A stretch of 64,000 bases of DNA from Alkalibacterium sp. AK22 (lineage in GTDB: Bacteria; Bacillota; Bacilli; Lactobacillales; Carnobacteriaceae_A): NCBI RefSeq assembly GCF_000585255.1, contig NZ_JANL01000024.1, positions 1 to 64,000 on the forward strand, in the 5' to 3' direction. Position 1 is the stretch's first letter, and every line of letters begins with the position of its first letter. A program made the translations under genes and the position numbers. Shown piece by piece: positions 1 to 10,392 of this stretch. A model generated the notes under the pieces. The model was not told the DNA's origin and did not search any database. It was given only the letters and a program-made list of their open reading frames with translations.

Positions 1-106
1 ACTTCAAACGGAGTTAAAAAGCTGTTTAGCAGCAACTTTTATATCATACCATCGTCTCGATTGATTGTCAACAACTTTTTAAAAGTTTTTTAACTCCGTT
101 TGAAGT
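1..106. repeat. 20-bp perfect inverted repeat bracketing promoter P2
   Basis: The arm acttcaaacggagttaaaaa at 1-20 recurs as its exact reverse complement at 87-106. The 66 bp between them hold promoter P2 and its start region. A transcript from P1 would contain both arms and could fold into a long stem; a transcript from P2 would hold only the arm at 1-20. Confidence 0.85.
43..71 (-). promoter_or_regulatory. Sigma-A promoter P2 of a probable rRNA operon off the left edge
   Basis: On the minus strand a consensus -35 TTGACA (66-71) is followed after exactly 17 bp by TATGAT (43-48). It fires leftward out of the window. With a second promoter about 100 bp upstream this is the usual tandem layout of Firmicute rRNA operons, and in B. 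subtilis lysS is followed by an rRNA operon (rrnJ/rrnW). The rRNA itself is not in the window, so the target is inferred. Confidence 0.75.
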
Positions 107-142
107 TGGAAGCGTTACCTTGACTCGTATGACAGCTATTTA

Positions 143-171
143 ATTATAGCTCATTGCTTTATAGAAGTCAA
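143..171 (-). promoter_or_regulatory. Sigma-A promoter P1 of a probable rRNA operon
   Basis: Minus-strand -35 TTGACT (166-171), 17-bp spacer, consensus -10 TATAAT (143-148). It lies exactly 100 bp upstream of P2 and reads in the same direction, with no coding region between them. Confidence 0.72.
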
Positions 172-364
172 CACTAAATTTGATTTTATGTAAATCAATT
201 TTATCGGCGTGTCTGTTCTATGTTTTGCAGCAACGAGATTAATAATATCAGATTTCTGACATGCCGTCAACAGTTTAGAGAAACTTTATTGAAAAAGGGA
301 ACGTAGTGAGATTGTTGACCGTCTTCACAAGTAAATATTCTTTTGAAACTGAGCATAAAAAAGT

Positions 365-398
365 GGCCGGACTGTCCTCAACAACAGACAGTCCGGCC
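365..398 (-). terminator. Rho-independent terminator of the AI-2E family transporter gene
   Basis: A 12-bp perfect stem (365-376 with 387-398) and 10-nt loop lie just downstream of the stop at 434. On the minus strand the stem runs into a T tract (complement of the A run at 357-362). Bases 172-356, between this and promoter P1, hold no gene or motif that I recognise. Confidence 0.85.
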
Positions 399-433
399 TT
401 TTCATTCATTTCTGCTATATACTTTCCATTTGA

Positions 434-1729
434 TTAATCTGCTTCATCAGTTTTTTCTTCTTTGTCTTTTTTGTCATCCTGCATGGCCTTTTTCTTTTCC
501 TGCCTATTTTTCAGCCTAGCAATCTGAACACTTCTTTTCAGTTCTTCACTGGCTTCACCCTTGCCACTAACTGCAATTTCAATAGGCTTCACCTCGTATT
601 CGCCGGATATATCCCCATAGTAACGGTTATAACGTTTTTTAAACTGCTGGAAAAAGTGCACAACAATTACTTTGAAAATGGCATAAATCGGCACACCGAA
701 TATCAGACCAAACAGTCCCAGGAGATCTCCCATGACCAGCAAAACGATAATGATTGTTAGCGGGTGGACATTCAGCTGGCGTCCCATAACGTTAGGTTCG
801 ATCAAATTACCGTCAATAAACTGGACCACTGCCCACACAAGCAACAGCTGAAGCACCATCCACCAGGAATCAATCAGTGCAATCACCAGTGCCGGAATAA
901 AAGCAAGGGTAGGACCGATGTAGGGAATAATGGAAGTAAAACCAGCAATGATAGCTAGTACTCCACTGTATTCTAGGTTGATAACAGTAAAACCGATAAA
1001 CATCATGACGCCAATGGACGTAGCAATGATCAACTGACCTTTGACGTAAGCCCCTACTTGACTGTTGACCTCGTAGGAAACTCTGATTAAGTCTTCCCTC
1101 CATTTAGGAGGGACCACACTCAGCACAGCATAAAAGAAGCGTTTTTCGTCCTTTAGCAAGAAGAAAAGGATAATTGGAAAAGTCACAATCGTTACGACAA
1201 CATTGGTCAGACTCGACATCACCGAAGATAAGCCACTGAAGCCGTCAGTCATGTAACGGTCAATATTATCGGGTATTGAAGCGATAAAACTTTCTCCCTC
1301 TTCAATGAAGCCTTCAATTTCATCGCCAAAGGGTAGATTCTCGATCCATTCAGTCACTGAAGCAATGATAGCGTTGATAAATGCAGGAAAATTTTCTACA
1401 AATCCTGTAACCTGATCACGTAGCAAGGGGTAAAGCAGGCCAATCCCCAGAACAATCAGGCCAATTAGCAGTATAAATAAAATAGCGACTCCATATATCC
1501 TTTTGACTTTTCTTTTTTCCAGAAAATCGACAAAGGGGCTGAATAAGTAATAGAGAAGCAGCGCAATAACAAATGGCATCAGAATATTTGATACCAGCAC
1601 CAGAATCGGCGTAAATAAATAGTCCACTTGATTGAAAAGGAGGAAAACAACCCCAAATAAAATTAAAGCCACTAGCGTAAAGAGGAGATCACTTCCTCCC
1701 ATAAAATTAATCCATCTCGTTTTTTTCAT
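434..1729 (-). CDS. AI-2E/PerM family membrane transporter
   Basis: The 431-residue protein belongs to the PerM/AI-2E exporter family (COG0628; B. subtilis relatives YueF, YtvI). These are polytopic membrane proteins with 7-8 helices; substrates are mostly unproven and some members act in ion or proton exchange. Visible are hydrophobic helices at about residues 10-60 and 75-105, a long extracytoplasmic stretch to about 165, then helices through residue 350 with the family pattern around 'PYIGPTLAFIPA'. The C-terminal 60 residues are cytoplasmic and highly charged (Lys/Glu/Asp). It lies between lysS and the putative rRNA promoters with terminators on both sides, so it is probably monocistronic. 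Family is secure, substrate is not. Confidence 0.85.
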   Translation of the reverse strand: MKKTRWINFMGGSDLLFTLVALILFGVVFLLFNQVDYLFTPILVLVSNILMPFVIALLLYYLFSPFVDFLEKRKVKRIYGVAILFILLIGLIVLGIGLLYPLLRDQVTGFVENFPAFINAIIASVTEWIENLPFGDEIEGFIEEGESFIASIPDNIDRYMTDGFSGLSSVMSSLTNVVVTIVTFPIILFFLLKDEKRFFYAVLSVVPPKWREDLIRVSYEVNSQVGAYVKGQLIIATSIGVMMFIGFTVINLEYSGVLAIIAGFTSIIPYIGPTLAFIPALVIALIDSWWMVLQLLLVWAVVQFIDGNLIEPNVMGRQLNVHPLTIIIVLLVMGDLLGLFGLIFGVPIYAIFKVIVVHFFQQFKKRYNRYYGDISGEYEVKPIEIAVSGKGEASEELKRSVQIARLKNRQEKKKAMQDDKKDKEEKTDEAD

Positions 1730-1860
1730 ATAACATACCCACTTTCTTATTCATTCACTTGTATCTTACAGTCTATATTATATAAAACTGAAGCTATTTA
1801 CGAGAATTATGCGTCATACCTGCTAATTATTTCTGCCATAATGTACATTATTTTGAAAAA

Positions 1861-1943
1861 AGCCTGACCAGTCTATAGTAAGCCCAAAAAAGTTAGATTT
1901 TTTAGGTCTAACTTTTTTGGGCTCAGCTCAGACTGGTCAGGCT
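1861..1943 (-). terminator. Nested double hairpin, terminator after lysS
   Basis: Two perfect inverted repeats sit one inside the other: outer arms of 14 bp (1861-1874 with 1930-1943) and inner arms of 17 bp (1881-1897 with 1907-1923). On the minus strand the outer stem is followed by six T, so it can end lysS transcription. The inner stem itself ends in an A/T-rich part that could work alone. Confidence 0.8.
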
Positions 1944-1956
1944 CTCTTTTTTCCCT

Positions 1957-3498
<1,542 letters not shown>

Positions 3499-3587
3499 TC
3501 AGGTGTTATTCATTTTATTCTGCATTATATTACCATATCTTCACTCAGTCTTAAAGGTCCATCCTTGCCTCAGTTGACAGCTTTAAA

Positions 3588-4475
3588 TCAACTTGCCTCA
3601 GAAACCAGCTGCTCAAGTTCACTCTCGTTAAAGTGATACTTTGTCCGGCAAAACTGGCAGACTGCTTCCGCTCCCTGGTCTTCATCAATCATTTGCTGAA
3701 GTTCTTCTGTGCCCAGAGTAACGAGCGCATTTTTGAACCGGTCCCTGGAACAGTCGCAGGTGAACGCTACCGGCAAGGTTTCAAGTACACGGGCAGACTC
3801 TCCACCAACCAGCCTGTCAAGAATCTGCTCCGGCGTTTCCCCTTGATCCATCAGCTTAGAAATCATAGGCAGGCTGCGAATGGTTTCTTCCAGTTTCAAA
3901 ATGGTTTCCTCCGAAGCTTCAGGCAGTACTTGGATCATAAAACCACCCGCAGTTTTAACTGATTCATCCGGATTCACCAGTACGGACACCCCAATTGCTG
4001 AAGGTACCTGTTCGGAATTCGCCATGTAATAGGTGAAGTCGTCACCGAGCTCACCACTGACCAGTGGCACCTGGCCAACAAAGGGTTCCTTCATTCCAAG
4101 ATCTTTACTTACTGTCAACATGCCCTCTGTTCCAACTGCTCCCTTGACATCAAGCTTACCTTGCGCATTCAATGGCAAGCTGACGTGTGGATTTTTGATG
4201 TAGCCCTTTGTTTCTCCCTTACCATTACTGTCCACTAGCAAGTATCCTACAGGCCCCTGTCCATCTATACGGACTGTCAGTTTTTCCTCGCCCTTTAATG
4301 TCGCACCCAGCAAAGTCGTCCCAATCATCGCCCGGCCCAAAGCAGCGGTAGCTGCGGACCAGGTATTGTGTTTCTCTTGCGCTGTCTGAACCATATCCGT
4401 TGCGTCCACGACATATATTCTAATCTGATCATCAAATCCCAGTGCTTTTATCAGTTTATCCGTCACTTTATTCAC
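3588..4475 (-). CDS. hslO: Redox-regulated chaperone Hsp33
   Basis: Hsp33 is a cytoplasmic holdase switched on by oxidation of a zinc-bound cysteine centre. At 295 residues it has the normal length. The C-terminal zinc centre is intact: C240-x-C242 and C273-x-x-C276 match the CxC-x(27-32)-CxxC pattern. The upstream core contains the family blocks 'GQGPVGYLLVDSNG' and 'GEL.DDFTYYM'. It lies 84 bp downstream of ftsH on the same strand. A hairpin lies between the two genes but lacks a clear T tract, so cotranscription with CtsR-controlled ftsH is possible. Confidence 0.95.
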   Translation of the reverse strand: MNKVTDKLIKALGFDDQIRIYVVDATDMVQTAQEKHNTWSAATAALGRAMIGTTLLGATLKGEEKLTVRIDGQGPVGYLLVDSNGKGETKGYIKNPHVSLPLNAQGKLDVKGAVGTEGMLTVSKDLGMKEPFVGQVPLVSGELGDDFTYYMANSEQVPSAIGVSVLVNPDESVKTAGGFMIQVLPEASEETILKLEETIRSLPMISKLMDQGETPEQILDRLVGGESARVLETLPVAFTCDCSRDRFKNALVTLGTEELQQMIDEDQGAEAVCQFCRTKYHFNESELEQLVSEAS

Positions 4476-4519
4476 TATCCTTTTTTCAGTCTCTCTCTTT
4501 TAAGGGGCACATTACACGG

Positions 4520-4554
4520 AAAGAAGAGGAGAGCTGATCAGCCTCCTCTTCTTT
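4520..4554. other. Hairpin between ftsH and hslO
   Basis: A 12-bp stem (4520-4531 with 4543-4554) encloses the self-complementary gctgatcagc (4533-4542). No T run follows on the minus strand, so it is more likely an RNA processing or partial attenuation element than a strong terminator. Confidence 0.5.
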
Positions 4555-4559
4555 GTCTG

Positions 4560-6677
4560 TTACTCTTCGGGTTCTTCAGGATCCGTTTCTGAGGAGGTAT
4601 AGTCTCCATCAGTCACTTCTTTCTGTTCAAACTGTTTTTCGCGTTCCTTTTCTTTTTGTTCCCTGGCTGCTTTGATTTCCTCAAAGGATTTCCCAATATT
4701 TTCTTCCTCAGGGTCTCTCTCTGATTCTTCAACTTCACGCGGGAATTCTGAAGGGCTGGATGCTGACTTGACAGGCATCTCCCCTTCTTCAAACAGAGAC
4801 TTGATTTGCTTCTCATCCAGTGTTTCAAACTCAAGGAGTTTCTGAGCAATCAGTTCATGCGCTTCTTTATGTTCTTCAATAATACGCTTGGCTTCCGCAT
4901 GCGCTTCATTGAGGATACGCAGGACTTCCTGGTCGATTTGATAAGCGAACTGCTCTGAGTAGGCTTTGGACTGTGAATAATCTCTTCCCAAGAAGACTTG
5001 GCCGCCACCTTCGTACTGAACAGGTCCAAGCAAATCGCTCATTCCATATTCCGTTACCATGCTTCTGGCAATCTGAGTCGCCTGCTGGAAGTCATTTGAT
5101 GCTCCACTCGACTGGGAGTTGTAAATAATTTCTTCCGCTACACGACCACCTAAAAGGCCAACAATCTGTTCAAACATCTCTTTTTTAGTCATCAAGAAGC
5201 GGTCTTCTTTCGGCAGCATAATAGCATAGCCTCCCGCACGTCCACGAGGAACGATTGTCACCTTGTGAACAATACGGGCATCACTTAAAACAAGTCCAAC
5301 GATTGTATGACCAGCTTCATGATAAGCCACCATGCCCCGCTCTGTTTCAGAAATGACCCGGTCTTTCTTGGCCGGTCCGGCAATCACACGGTCATGCGCT
5401 TCATCTAGATCCAGTGCTTCGATTTCTTTGCTGCCTCGTCTAGCTGCTACCAGAGCCGCCTCATTCAGCAGATTCTCCAGATCGGCACCGGCAAATCCTG
5501 GCGTTTGTCTCGCAATGATTTTCAAATCAACATCCGGCGACAGCGGTTTGTTTTTGGAGTGTACCTTCAGAATCGCTTCACGGCCTTTAACGTCCGGTCG
5601 TCCGACCATGATACGTCGGTCGAATCGGCCCGGTCTCAGAAGCGCTGGATCCAGAACATCCTGACGGTTTGTTGCGGCAATAACAATGATTCCCTCGTTA
5701 CCGGTGAACCCATCCATTTCGACTAGCAACTGGTTCAGTGTCTGTTCACGTTCATCGTGTCCACCGCCCATACCAGCACCACGCTGACGCCCTACGGCAT
5801 CAATCTCGTCGATGAATATGATTGCCGGAGCTGTTTTCTTGGCATTCTCAAACAAGTCACGTACTCGGCTTGCTCCTACCCCGACAAACATTTCCACAAA
5901 TTCGGAACCCGATATAGAGAAGAACGGTACGCCAGCTTCTCCTGCAACTGCTTTGGCCAGCAAGGTCTTACCTGTTCCTGGAGGTCCCTCAAGCAGCACA
6001 CCGGCGGGTATGCGTGCACCAAGATTTGAAAAGCGTCTTGGATCTTTAAGGAATTCAACAATTTCGACAAGCTCTTCTTTTTCCTCGTCTGCACCCGCTA
6101 CGTCTGAAAAGCGGACCTTACTTGTCTTAGCATCACTTTCTTTGGCTTTGGACTTCCCGAAGTTCATTACACCACGGCCACCCCCGGCACCGCCGCCTTG
6201 TCCAGCTTGTCCCATCATGAAATAAATGAATCCGACAAAAAGGATCAGAGGCAGGAATGAAAAGAGCAGGCTTGTCCAGACACCTGTGGTTGGTTCTTCA
6301 ACTGATACAATATTGACGTCATTGTCTCTTGCCAGCGTAAATATTTCATCGACGACAATGTCATTTCTAAGAATAAAGGTCGTAAACCGGGTCGTCTGCT
6401 GCTGATCCAGTCCACCAAAAAGCGTGACGCTTTCTTCTTCTTCAAGTTCTACTTCCTGTCCTTCACGAAACCGGCCGCGGACTTCGTATACTCCAGCCGT
6501 TGGCTGAATTTGAAATTCTTCTATTCGATCATCTTCAAGGAATTCAACAAAATCGGTTGAACTTACGCCTTCTGAAGCCTGATCATTACCGCCACTCGTC
6601 GCCCAGCTTGCAATTCCAATAACTGCAAGAAAAACGATGACGTAGAAGAGGCCACTTTTGAAAAATCCGTTTTTCAT
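4560..6677 (-). CDS. ftsH: ATP-dependent zinc metalloprotease FtsH
   Basis: FtsH is a membrane-anchored AAA+ hexameric protease that degrades misassembled membrane proteins and regulators. The product has 705 residues: two transmembrane helices (about 9-27 and 134-156) flank an extracytoplasmic domain, then Walker A GPPGTGKT (231-238), Walker B ending in IDEID (289-293), the second region of homology around 340-355, and the zinc site HEAGH (453-457). The C-terminal 60 residues are very acidic and charged. Start: the ATG at 6677 has GGAGG 5 nt upstream; the ATG at 6689 is part of that ribosome site. A consensus CtsR operator lies about 90 bp upstream. Confidence 0.97.
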   Translation of the reverse strand: MKNGFFKSGLFYVIVFLAVIGIASWATSGGNDQASEGVSSTDFVEFLEDDRIEEFQIQPTAGVYEVRGRFREGQEVELEEEESVTLFGGLDQQQTTRFTTFILRNDIVVDEIFTLARDNDVNIVSVEEPTTGVWTSLLFSFLPLILFVGFIYFMMGQAGQGGGAGGGRGVMNFGKSKAKESDAKTSKVRFSDVAGADEEKEELVEIVEFLKDPRRFSNLGARIPAGVLLEGPPGTGKTLLAKAVAGEAGVPFFSISGSEFVEMFVGVGASRVRDLFENAKKTAPAIIFIDEIDAVGRQRGAGMGGGHDEREQTLNQLLVEMDGFTGNEGIIVIAATNRQDVLDPALLRPGRFDRRIMVGRPDVKGREAILKVHSKNKPLSPDVDLKIIARQTPGFAGADLENLLNEAALVAARRGSKEIEALDLDEAHDRVIAGPAKKDRVISETERGMVAYHEAGHTIVGLVLSDARIVHKVTIVPRGRAGGYAIMLPKEDRFLMTKKEMFEQIVGLLGGRVAEEIIYNSQSSGASNDFQQATQIARSMVTEYGMSDLLGPVQYEGGGQVFLGRDYSQSKAYSEQFAYQIDQEVLRILNEAHAEAKRIIEEHKEAHELIAQKLLEFETLDEKQIKSLFEEGEMPVKSASSPSEFPREVEESERDPEEENIGKSFEEIKAAREQKEKEREKQFEQKEVTDGDYTSSETDPEEPEE

Positions 6678-6763
6678 GTCATCCTCCATCTGTCAATAAA
6701 CTTTTATTTTATTCATTTTAAGGTCATTATGCTTAAAATAATATACCTCATCATGTTAACATA

Positions 6764-6780
6764 TTTGACTTTTTTTGACT
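6764..6780 (-). promoter_or_regulatory. CtsR operator upstream of ftsH
   Basis: The minus strand reads AGTCAAAAAAAGTCAAA, which fits the CtsR heptad direct repeat RGTCAAANANRGTCAAA at every defined position. CtsR represses clp genes and, in Lactobacillus plantarum, ftsH. The site lies in the 177-bp gap between hpt and ftsH, 87 bp before the ftsH start. Confidence 0.75.
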
Positions 6781-6854
6781 ATGAATTTTGTTTGATGATC
6801 GGGTATTTGCTGCATATCTTCATATAATATACATAATTTCCTCTTATTTACTGT

Positions 6855-7391
6855 TTACTGATAGATTTCAGGTTTGAGGATGCCGATGAAAGGTAGGTTC
6901 CGGTAATTTTCAGCAAAATCCAGACCGTATCCGACGACAAATTTATGTGGGACTGTAAATCCGACCCAATCCGCCTCTATATCGATTTTTCTCCCTGTTG
7001 GCTTGTCCAGCAAGGTAACGATTTTAACAGAAGCTGCTTTTCTGTACTTAAACAAGTCTTTCAGATAGGCGAGTGTACCTCCCGTATCGATAATATCCTC
7101 AACAAACAGTACGTGACGCCCCTCAACATTTGTATCAAGGTCTTTAAGAATTTTGACTTCTCCTGAAGAGACAGTTTTGTTTCCATAGCTGGAGACATCC
7201 ATGAAGTCAATTTCCAGATACATGTCCATCTGCTTGATCAAATCTGCCATGAACGGCAGAGCTCCTTTAAGTACACCAACCAGCAGCGGGTTCTTACCAT
7301 CATACTCTTCCTTCAGCAGGGTAGCCAGTTCCTTGACTTTCTCCTGCAGCTCTTCTTCTGAGATCAAAATACTTTCCATGTCTTTTTTCAT
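6855..7391 (-). CDS. hpt: Hypoxanthine(-guanine) phosphoribosyltransferase
   Basis: Salvage enzyme transferring the phosphoribosyl group of PRPP to hypoxanthine and guanine in the cytoplasm. The 178-residue length is normal for the family. The PRPP-binding loop '[12 protein letters not shown]' and the purine-contacting '[21 protein letters not shown]' region (block near residues 150-171) are present. It lies 29 bp downstream of tilS, the conserved tilS-hpt-ftsH order, and probably shares its transcript. Start ATG has AAGGAG 8 nt upstream. Confidence 0.96.
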   Translation of the reverse strand: MKKDMESILISEEELQEKVKELATLLKEEYDGKNPLLVGVLKGALPFMADLIKQMDMYLEIDFMDVSSYGNKTVSSGEVKILKDLDTNVEGRHVLFVEDIIDTGGTLAYLKDLFKYRKAASVKIVTLLDKPTGRKIDIEADWVGFTVPHKFVVGYGLDFAENYRNLPFIGILKPEIYQ

Positions 7392-7420
7392 TTTTTCTTC
7401 TCCTTTTTATAGAAAACATA

Positions 7421-8845
7421 TCAGACGCCTTTTGATAATGGATCTGTGTAAACAAGTACGTAGCTTATTGTATCAGTTATAGGGTCTAGTGACAATGCAG
7501 ACTCTTTATAGTCTACGAGCCAGATCAGCTCTCCATGGTGGTCAGTGACCAACCACGCTTGCTCCCTGTCAGCTAAAGGTACTTTTTGGTCTATAAAGAT
7601 ATCCTTAACCTTCTTCGTTCCGTTCATGCCTTTGACTTTTAATCGGTCCCCCTGCTGACGATGTCGGACCTTCAGGGGCAGCTGGTCTGGTTTCAAATCC
7701 AAATAAATATGACGGGCTTCTGGCCTTATAGATTCGTTCTGATACTGACTACTTGTGAACAGCTTTATCACTTTGCCTTCAGACAATTCAATGCTTGTGC
7801 CTGGTTCCAAATCATAAACCAGGGCATTTCGGCTTTCAAGATAAGCTGATGGCGCTTCTTTTTCTTTAAGGCGAACGATGCAGAAATCATAACTTCTCAC
7901 AGCTTCCAGTCCAGATGGCAGATTGAGGCTCGAATTAGGCTTGCCTGAATCAAGCCAGTCCCTCAACAGTGTCAAATGCACTCGTTTGATCATAAAGTCT
8001 TGTCTGATTGCCCATTCGCTGAATGCTTTCGCCAATACTTTAAGCTGCAGCACAGGGGCGCAGTCCAGCAGCTGGCGACGGCTGATGACCATTTTCTGCT
8101 CTTGAAAATCGACAATCTCTTGCATCTGTGATGAAATCAATGGATCGAGCAAATCAAGCAGGCCCTGAAGTTCTTCTGAAAATTGGATTACATGCTCTTC
8201 AAGCATAGGGTTCTCTTTTTTAAGCAAGGGAATAATGCTGTGACGGAAACGGTTGCGCGTATACCGGTTTGATGCATTACTTTCATCTTCACACCACTTC
8301 AGCCCATTTTGTTCAGCGTAGGCAATCAGCTCATTTTTGGCAAAGGGCAATAACGGCCGGTAAATGTCGAATCCTGCATCCGCCCGGACTGCTTGAATAC
8401 CGGCAAGTTCGTGAAGTGAGTTGCCGCGGACGAGCCGCATCAGAACGGTCTCCACCTGGTCATCCCGGTGATGGGCAGTCAACAGTTTACTGGCGTGGCA
8501 GTTAGCTGCAGCTTCTTTAAAAAAAGCATATCGGATCTTTCGAGCTGCTGCTTCAAAGCCGCTTGTCGGATGATCTTTTTTAGACCAGCGTCGAACCAGG
8601 CAGTCTGCTCCGTAACTTGAAGCCAGCTCTCTGACAAAGGCTGCTTCTTCCGTAGACACCTCTCTCAGCCCATGATCCACGTGGAGCACTGTCATGGCTG
8701 GCCTGCACCTATCTGGCAAGTGACTAATCAGATCCAGCAAGACGACCGAGTCCACTCCGCCAGATACAGCTACCAAGACATGCTCGCCTTTTATCCAGTA
8801 GCCTTTTTCTTCAACATGAGCAGTAAAGGTCCTCAGCAAGTCCAT
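7421..8845 (-). CDS. tilS: tRNA(Ile)-lysidine synthase TilS
   Basis: TilS changes C34 of tRNA-Ile2 (anticodon CAU) to lysidine so that it reads AUA as isoleucine; the enzyme is essential. The PP-loop ATPase motif SGGVDS is at residues 28-33, followed by the N-terminal catalytic core with 'AHHRDDQVET' and a C-terminal domain ending in the family-typical 'R.QGDR...G..GTKKVKDIFID' region. I place the start at the ATG 8845 (474 residues), preceded by GAGGAG; an ATG 29 codons upstream lacks family similarity. It lies between yabR and hpt as in other Firmicutes. Confidence 0.95.
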   Translation of the reverse strand: MDLLRTFTAHVEEKGYWIKGEHVLVAVSGGVDSVVLLDLISHLPDRCRPAMTVLHVDHGLREVSTEEAAFVRELASSYGADCLVRRWSKKDHPTSGFEAAARKIRYAFFKEAAANCHASKLLTAHHRDDQVETVLMRLVRGNSLHELAGIQAVRADAGFDIYRPLLPFAKNELIAYAEQNGLKWCEDESNASNRYTRNRFRHSIIPLLKKENPMLEEHVIQFSEELQGLLDLLDPLISSQMQEIVDFQEQKMVISRRQLLDCAPVLQLKVLAKAFSEWAIRQDFMIKRVHLTLLRDWLDSGKPNSSLNLPSGLEAVRSYDFCIVRLKEKEAPSAYLESRNALVYDLEPGTSIELSEGKVIKLFTSSQYQNESIRPEARHIYLDLKPDQLPLKVRHRQQGDRLKVKGMNGTKKVKDIFIDQKVPLADREQAWLVTDHHGELIWLVDYKESALSLDPITDTISYVLVYTDPLSKGV

Positions 8846-8943
8846 ATTCTGCTCCTCCTCACCTGTAGCCTTCTCGTTTTTTTGAATAATGACAATGAAA
8901 AAAGGCTCAGGGATTTCCCTAAACCCTTTCACTATTTTAAACT

Positions 8944-9384
8944 TTAACTTTTTCGTCCGCCTCGTCCGCCTCGCTTACCTTCCGTGTTGCGTTTCAGAGA
9001 AGTCAGGCGATCTTCGCTGTCTTTCAGGAATGAACTCATGAGAGAGTCAAAGTCCTGTTTTTTAGGCGCTGGAGAGCTATTTCGTCTGCTGGGAGTATTC
9101 GAACGCTCACGACTCTGTGGCTTTGGCTTCGGTGCTGATTCAGCCGGCTTGTCCTGTGCCTTACGAATCGACAGGCCGATTTTGCCATCATCCGCTATGG
9201 ACAGAACCTTAACAGTAACAGTCTGACCTACTTCCAGTTCTTCGTTGATATTTTCTACGTAACTGTCTGATACTTCACTGATGTGAACCAATCCGGTCTT
9301 GTTGTTGCCTAAATCGATAAACGCACCAAAATTAGCAATTCCCGTGATCTTGCCTTCTACTTTACTTCCAACTTCAATTGACAT
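8944..9384 (-). CDS. yabR: S1 domain RNA-binding protein (YabR family)
   Basis: The 146-residue protein has one S1 RNA-binding domain at residues 3-72 ('GSKVEGKITGIANFGAFIDLG', shown as adjacent blocks here) followed by a basic, low-complexity tail rich in Pro, Ser, Lys and Arg that ends in a Gly/Arg stretch. Proteins of this type (YabR, general stress protein 13 GSP13) are associated with ribosomes or RNA; exact role unproven. It lies between divIC and tilS, the conserved site. An AGGAGG precedes the ATG. Confidence 0.9.
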   Translation of the reverse strand: MSIEVGSKVEGKITGIANFGAFIDLGNNKTGLVHISEVSDSYVENINEELEVGQTVTVKVLSIADDGKIGLSIRKAQDKPAESAPKPKPQSRERSNTPSRRNSSPAPKKQDFDSLMSSFLKDSEDRLTSLKRNTEGKRGGRGGRKS

Positions 9385-9476
9385 ATTTCTATGTTGCCTC
9401 CTAAATGATTTGTGACAATTATACCATGCAGTTTTTTAAGAATAAAGGTTTATATTGAAGAATAAAGCACAAATGT

Positions 9477-9947
9477 CTACTCTTGTTCGGATTTTGCCTC
9501 ATCTTCATCCTCATTCTGGCCCAAATCTTCGTCCCCTAGATCCGGTCCATCTTCCGTAGCCTCCACATGATCCGGACTCCGGTCATCCGGGAAGCTGAAG
9601 ACAATCTCATTATCTCTAGTTAGATAATATTCACTTCTGGCCAGCTTAGCGACATACTCTTCATCTTCCAGCAGACTAATATAAAAATCCAAATCTTCCT
9701 GGTGCAGCTCCAGCGTTTCAAGTTCTTGACGAGCCACGACTCGCTGCTCCTCAAGTTCCTGCAGCTTGAAATAACTGCGCACGAGATTTGCGCCTATAAG
9801 CAGGACAAGCAACATGCCAGCCACAAGGATAAACTGCATGCGCCTTTTAAGTCTTTTCCGCCTTTTTTTCTCACGAATATTTTCCAGTGTCTTTTCTTCA
9901 GTAAAACGATTGTTCAGACGAGCAATACGCGGTTCTTTTTTTGCCAT
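9477..9947 (-). CDS. divIC: Cell division protein DivIC (FtsB-like)
   Basis: A bitopic septum protein that forms a complex with FtsL and DivIB. The 156-residue sequence has a basic cytoplasmic N-terminus, one transmembrane helix at about residues 37-58, a coiled-coil leucine-rich part (63-100) and the FtsB/DivIC block with 'DEEYVAKLARSEYYLTRDNE'. The last 40 residues are extremely acidic. Position between rqcP and yabR supports the call. Confidence 0.93.
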   Translation of the reverse strand: MAKKEPRIARLNNRFTEEKTLENIREKKRRKRLKRRMQFILVAGMLLVLLIGANLVRSYFKLQELEEQRVVARQELETLELHQEDLDFYISLLEDEEYVAKLARSEYYLTRDNEIVFSFPDDRSPDHVEATEDGPDLGDEDLGQNEDEDEAKSEQE

Positions 9948-10125
9948 GATTTTTGCTCCCTCTATAACTGTCAGTCAGTCGGTAAACTTGATTGAGTAAA
10001 GTATACCAAGAACCTACGCACTTTAAAAGAAAGAGAAAGCTCTTCAGGCTTTTTCTTTTCTGCCGTTCACTTCCCGGCCATATCATCCTGCAAGTGGCTT
10101 CCCAAACCGCTGTATCAGTCTGATC

Positions 10126-10392
10126 TTACTCTGTATCGTCTTTATAAGTCTCGTCCAGTACTCTGTACAAATCCTTGGCTTCATCTTTTTTCGTCGTGTC
10201 TCTGATGTTCTCTACTTTCACAGTCAGCGTCTTATTTCCAAACTGAATCTTCACTTCATCTCCTATGGCCACCGTACTGGATGATTTAGCTTTTTTCCCA
10301 TTAATCAAAATCCGGTCCTTGTCTGCAATTTCCTTGGCTACTGACCGTCTTTTAATAATACGGGATACTTTCAAAAATTTATCAAGTCTCAT
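10126..10392 (-). CDS. rqcP: S4-domain ribosome quality control factor RqcP (YabO)
   Basis: RqcP/YabO binds stalled 50S-peptidyl-tRNA complexes and works with RqcH to add C-terminal Ala tails; it is the bacterial homologue of Hsp15. At 88 residues it is a complete one-domain S4 protein starting 'MRLDKFLKVSRIIKRR', with 'INGKKAK' in the RNA-binding fold. Its start overlaps the end of the yabN-type gene by 11 nt, showing translational coupling. Confidence 0.93.
   Translation of the reverse strand: MRLDKFLKVSRIIKRRSVAKEIADKDRILINGKKAKSSSTVAIGDEVKIQFGNKTLTVKVENIRDTTKKDEAKDLYRVLDETYKDDTE

Noticed and set aside
107-120. cre-like tggaagcgttacct in the rRNA-type leader
   Set aside because: Three mismatches to the CcpA consensus and no reason for catabolite control of rRNA; likely chance.
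5332-6225. Long plus-strand frames opposite ftsH
   Set aside because: Antisense shadows of a well-conserved gene with no ribosome sites.
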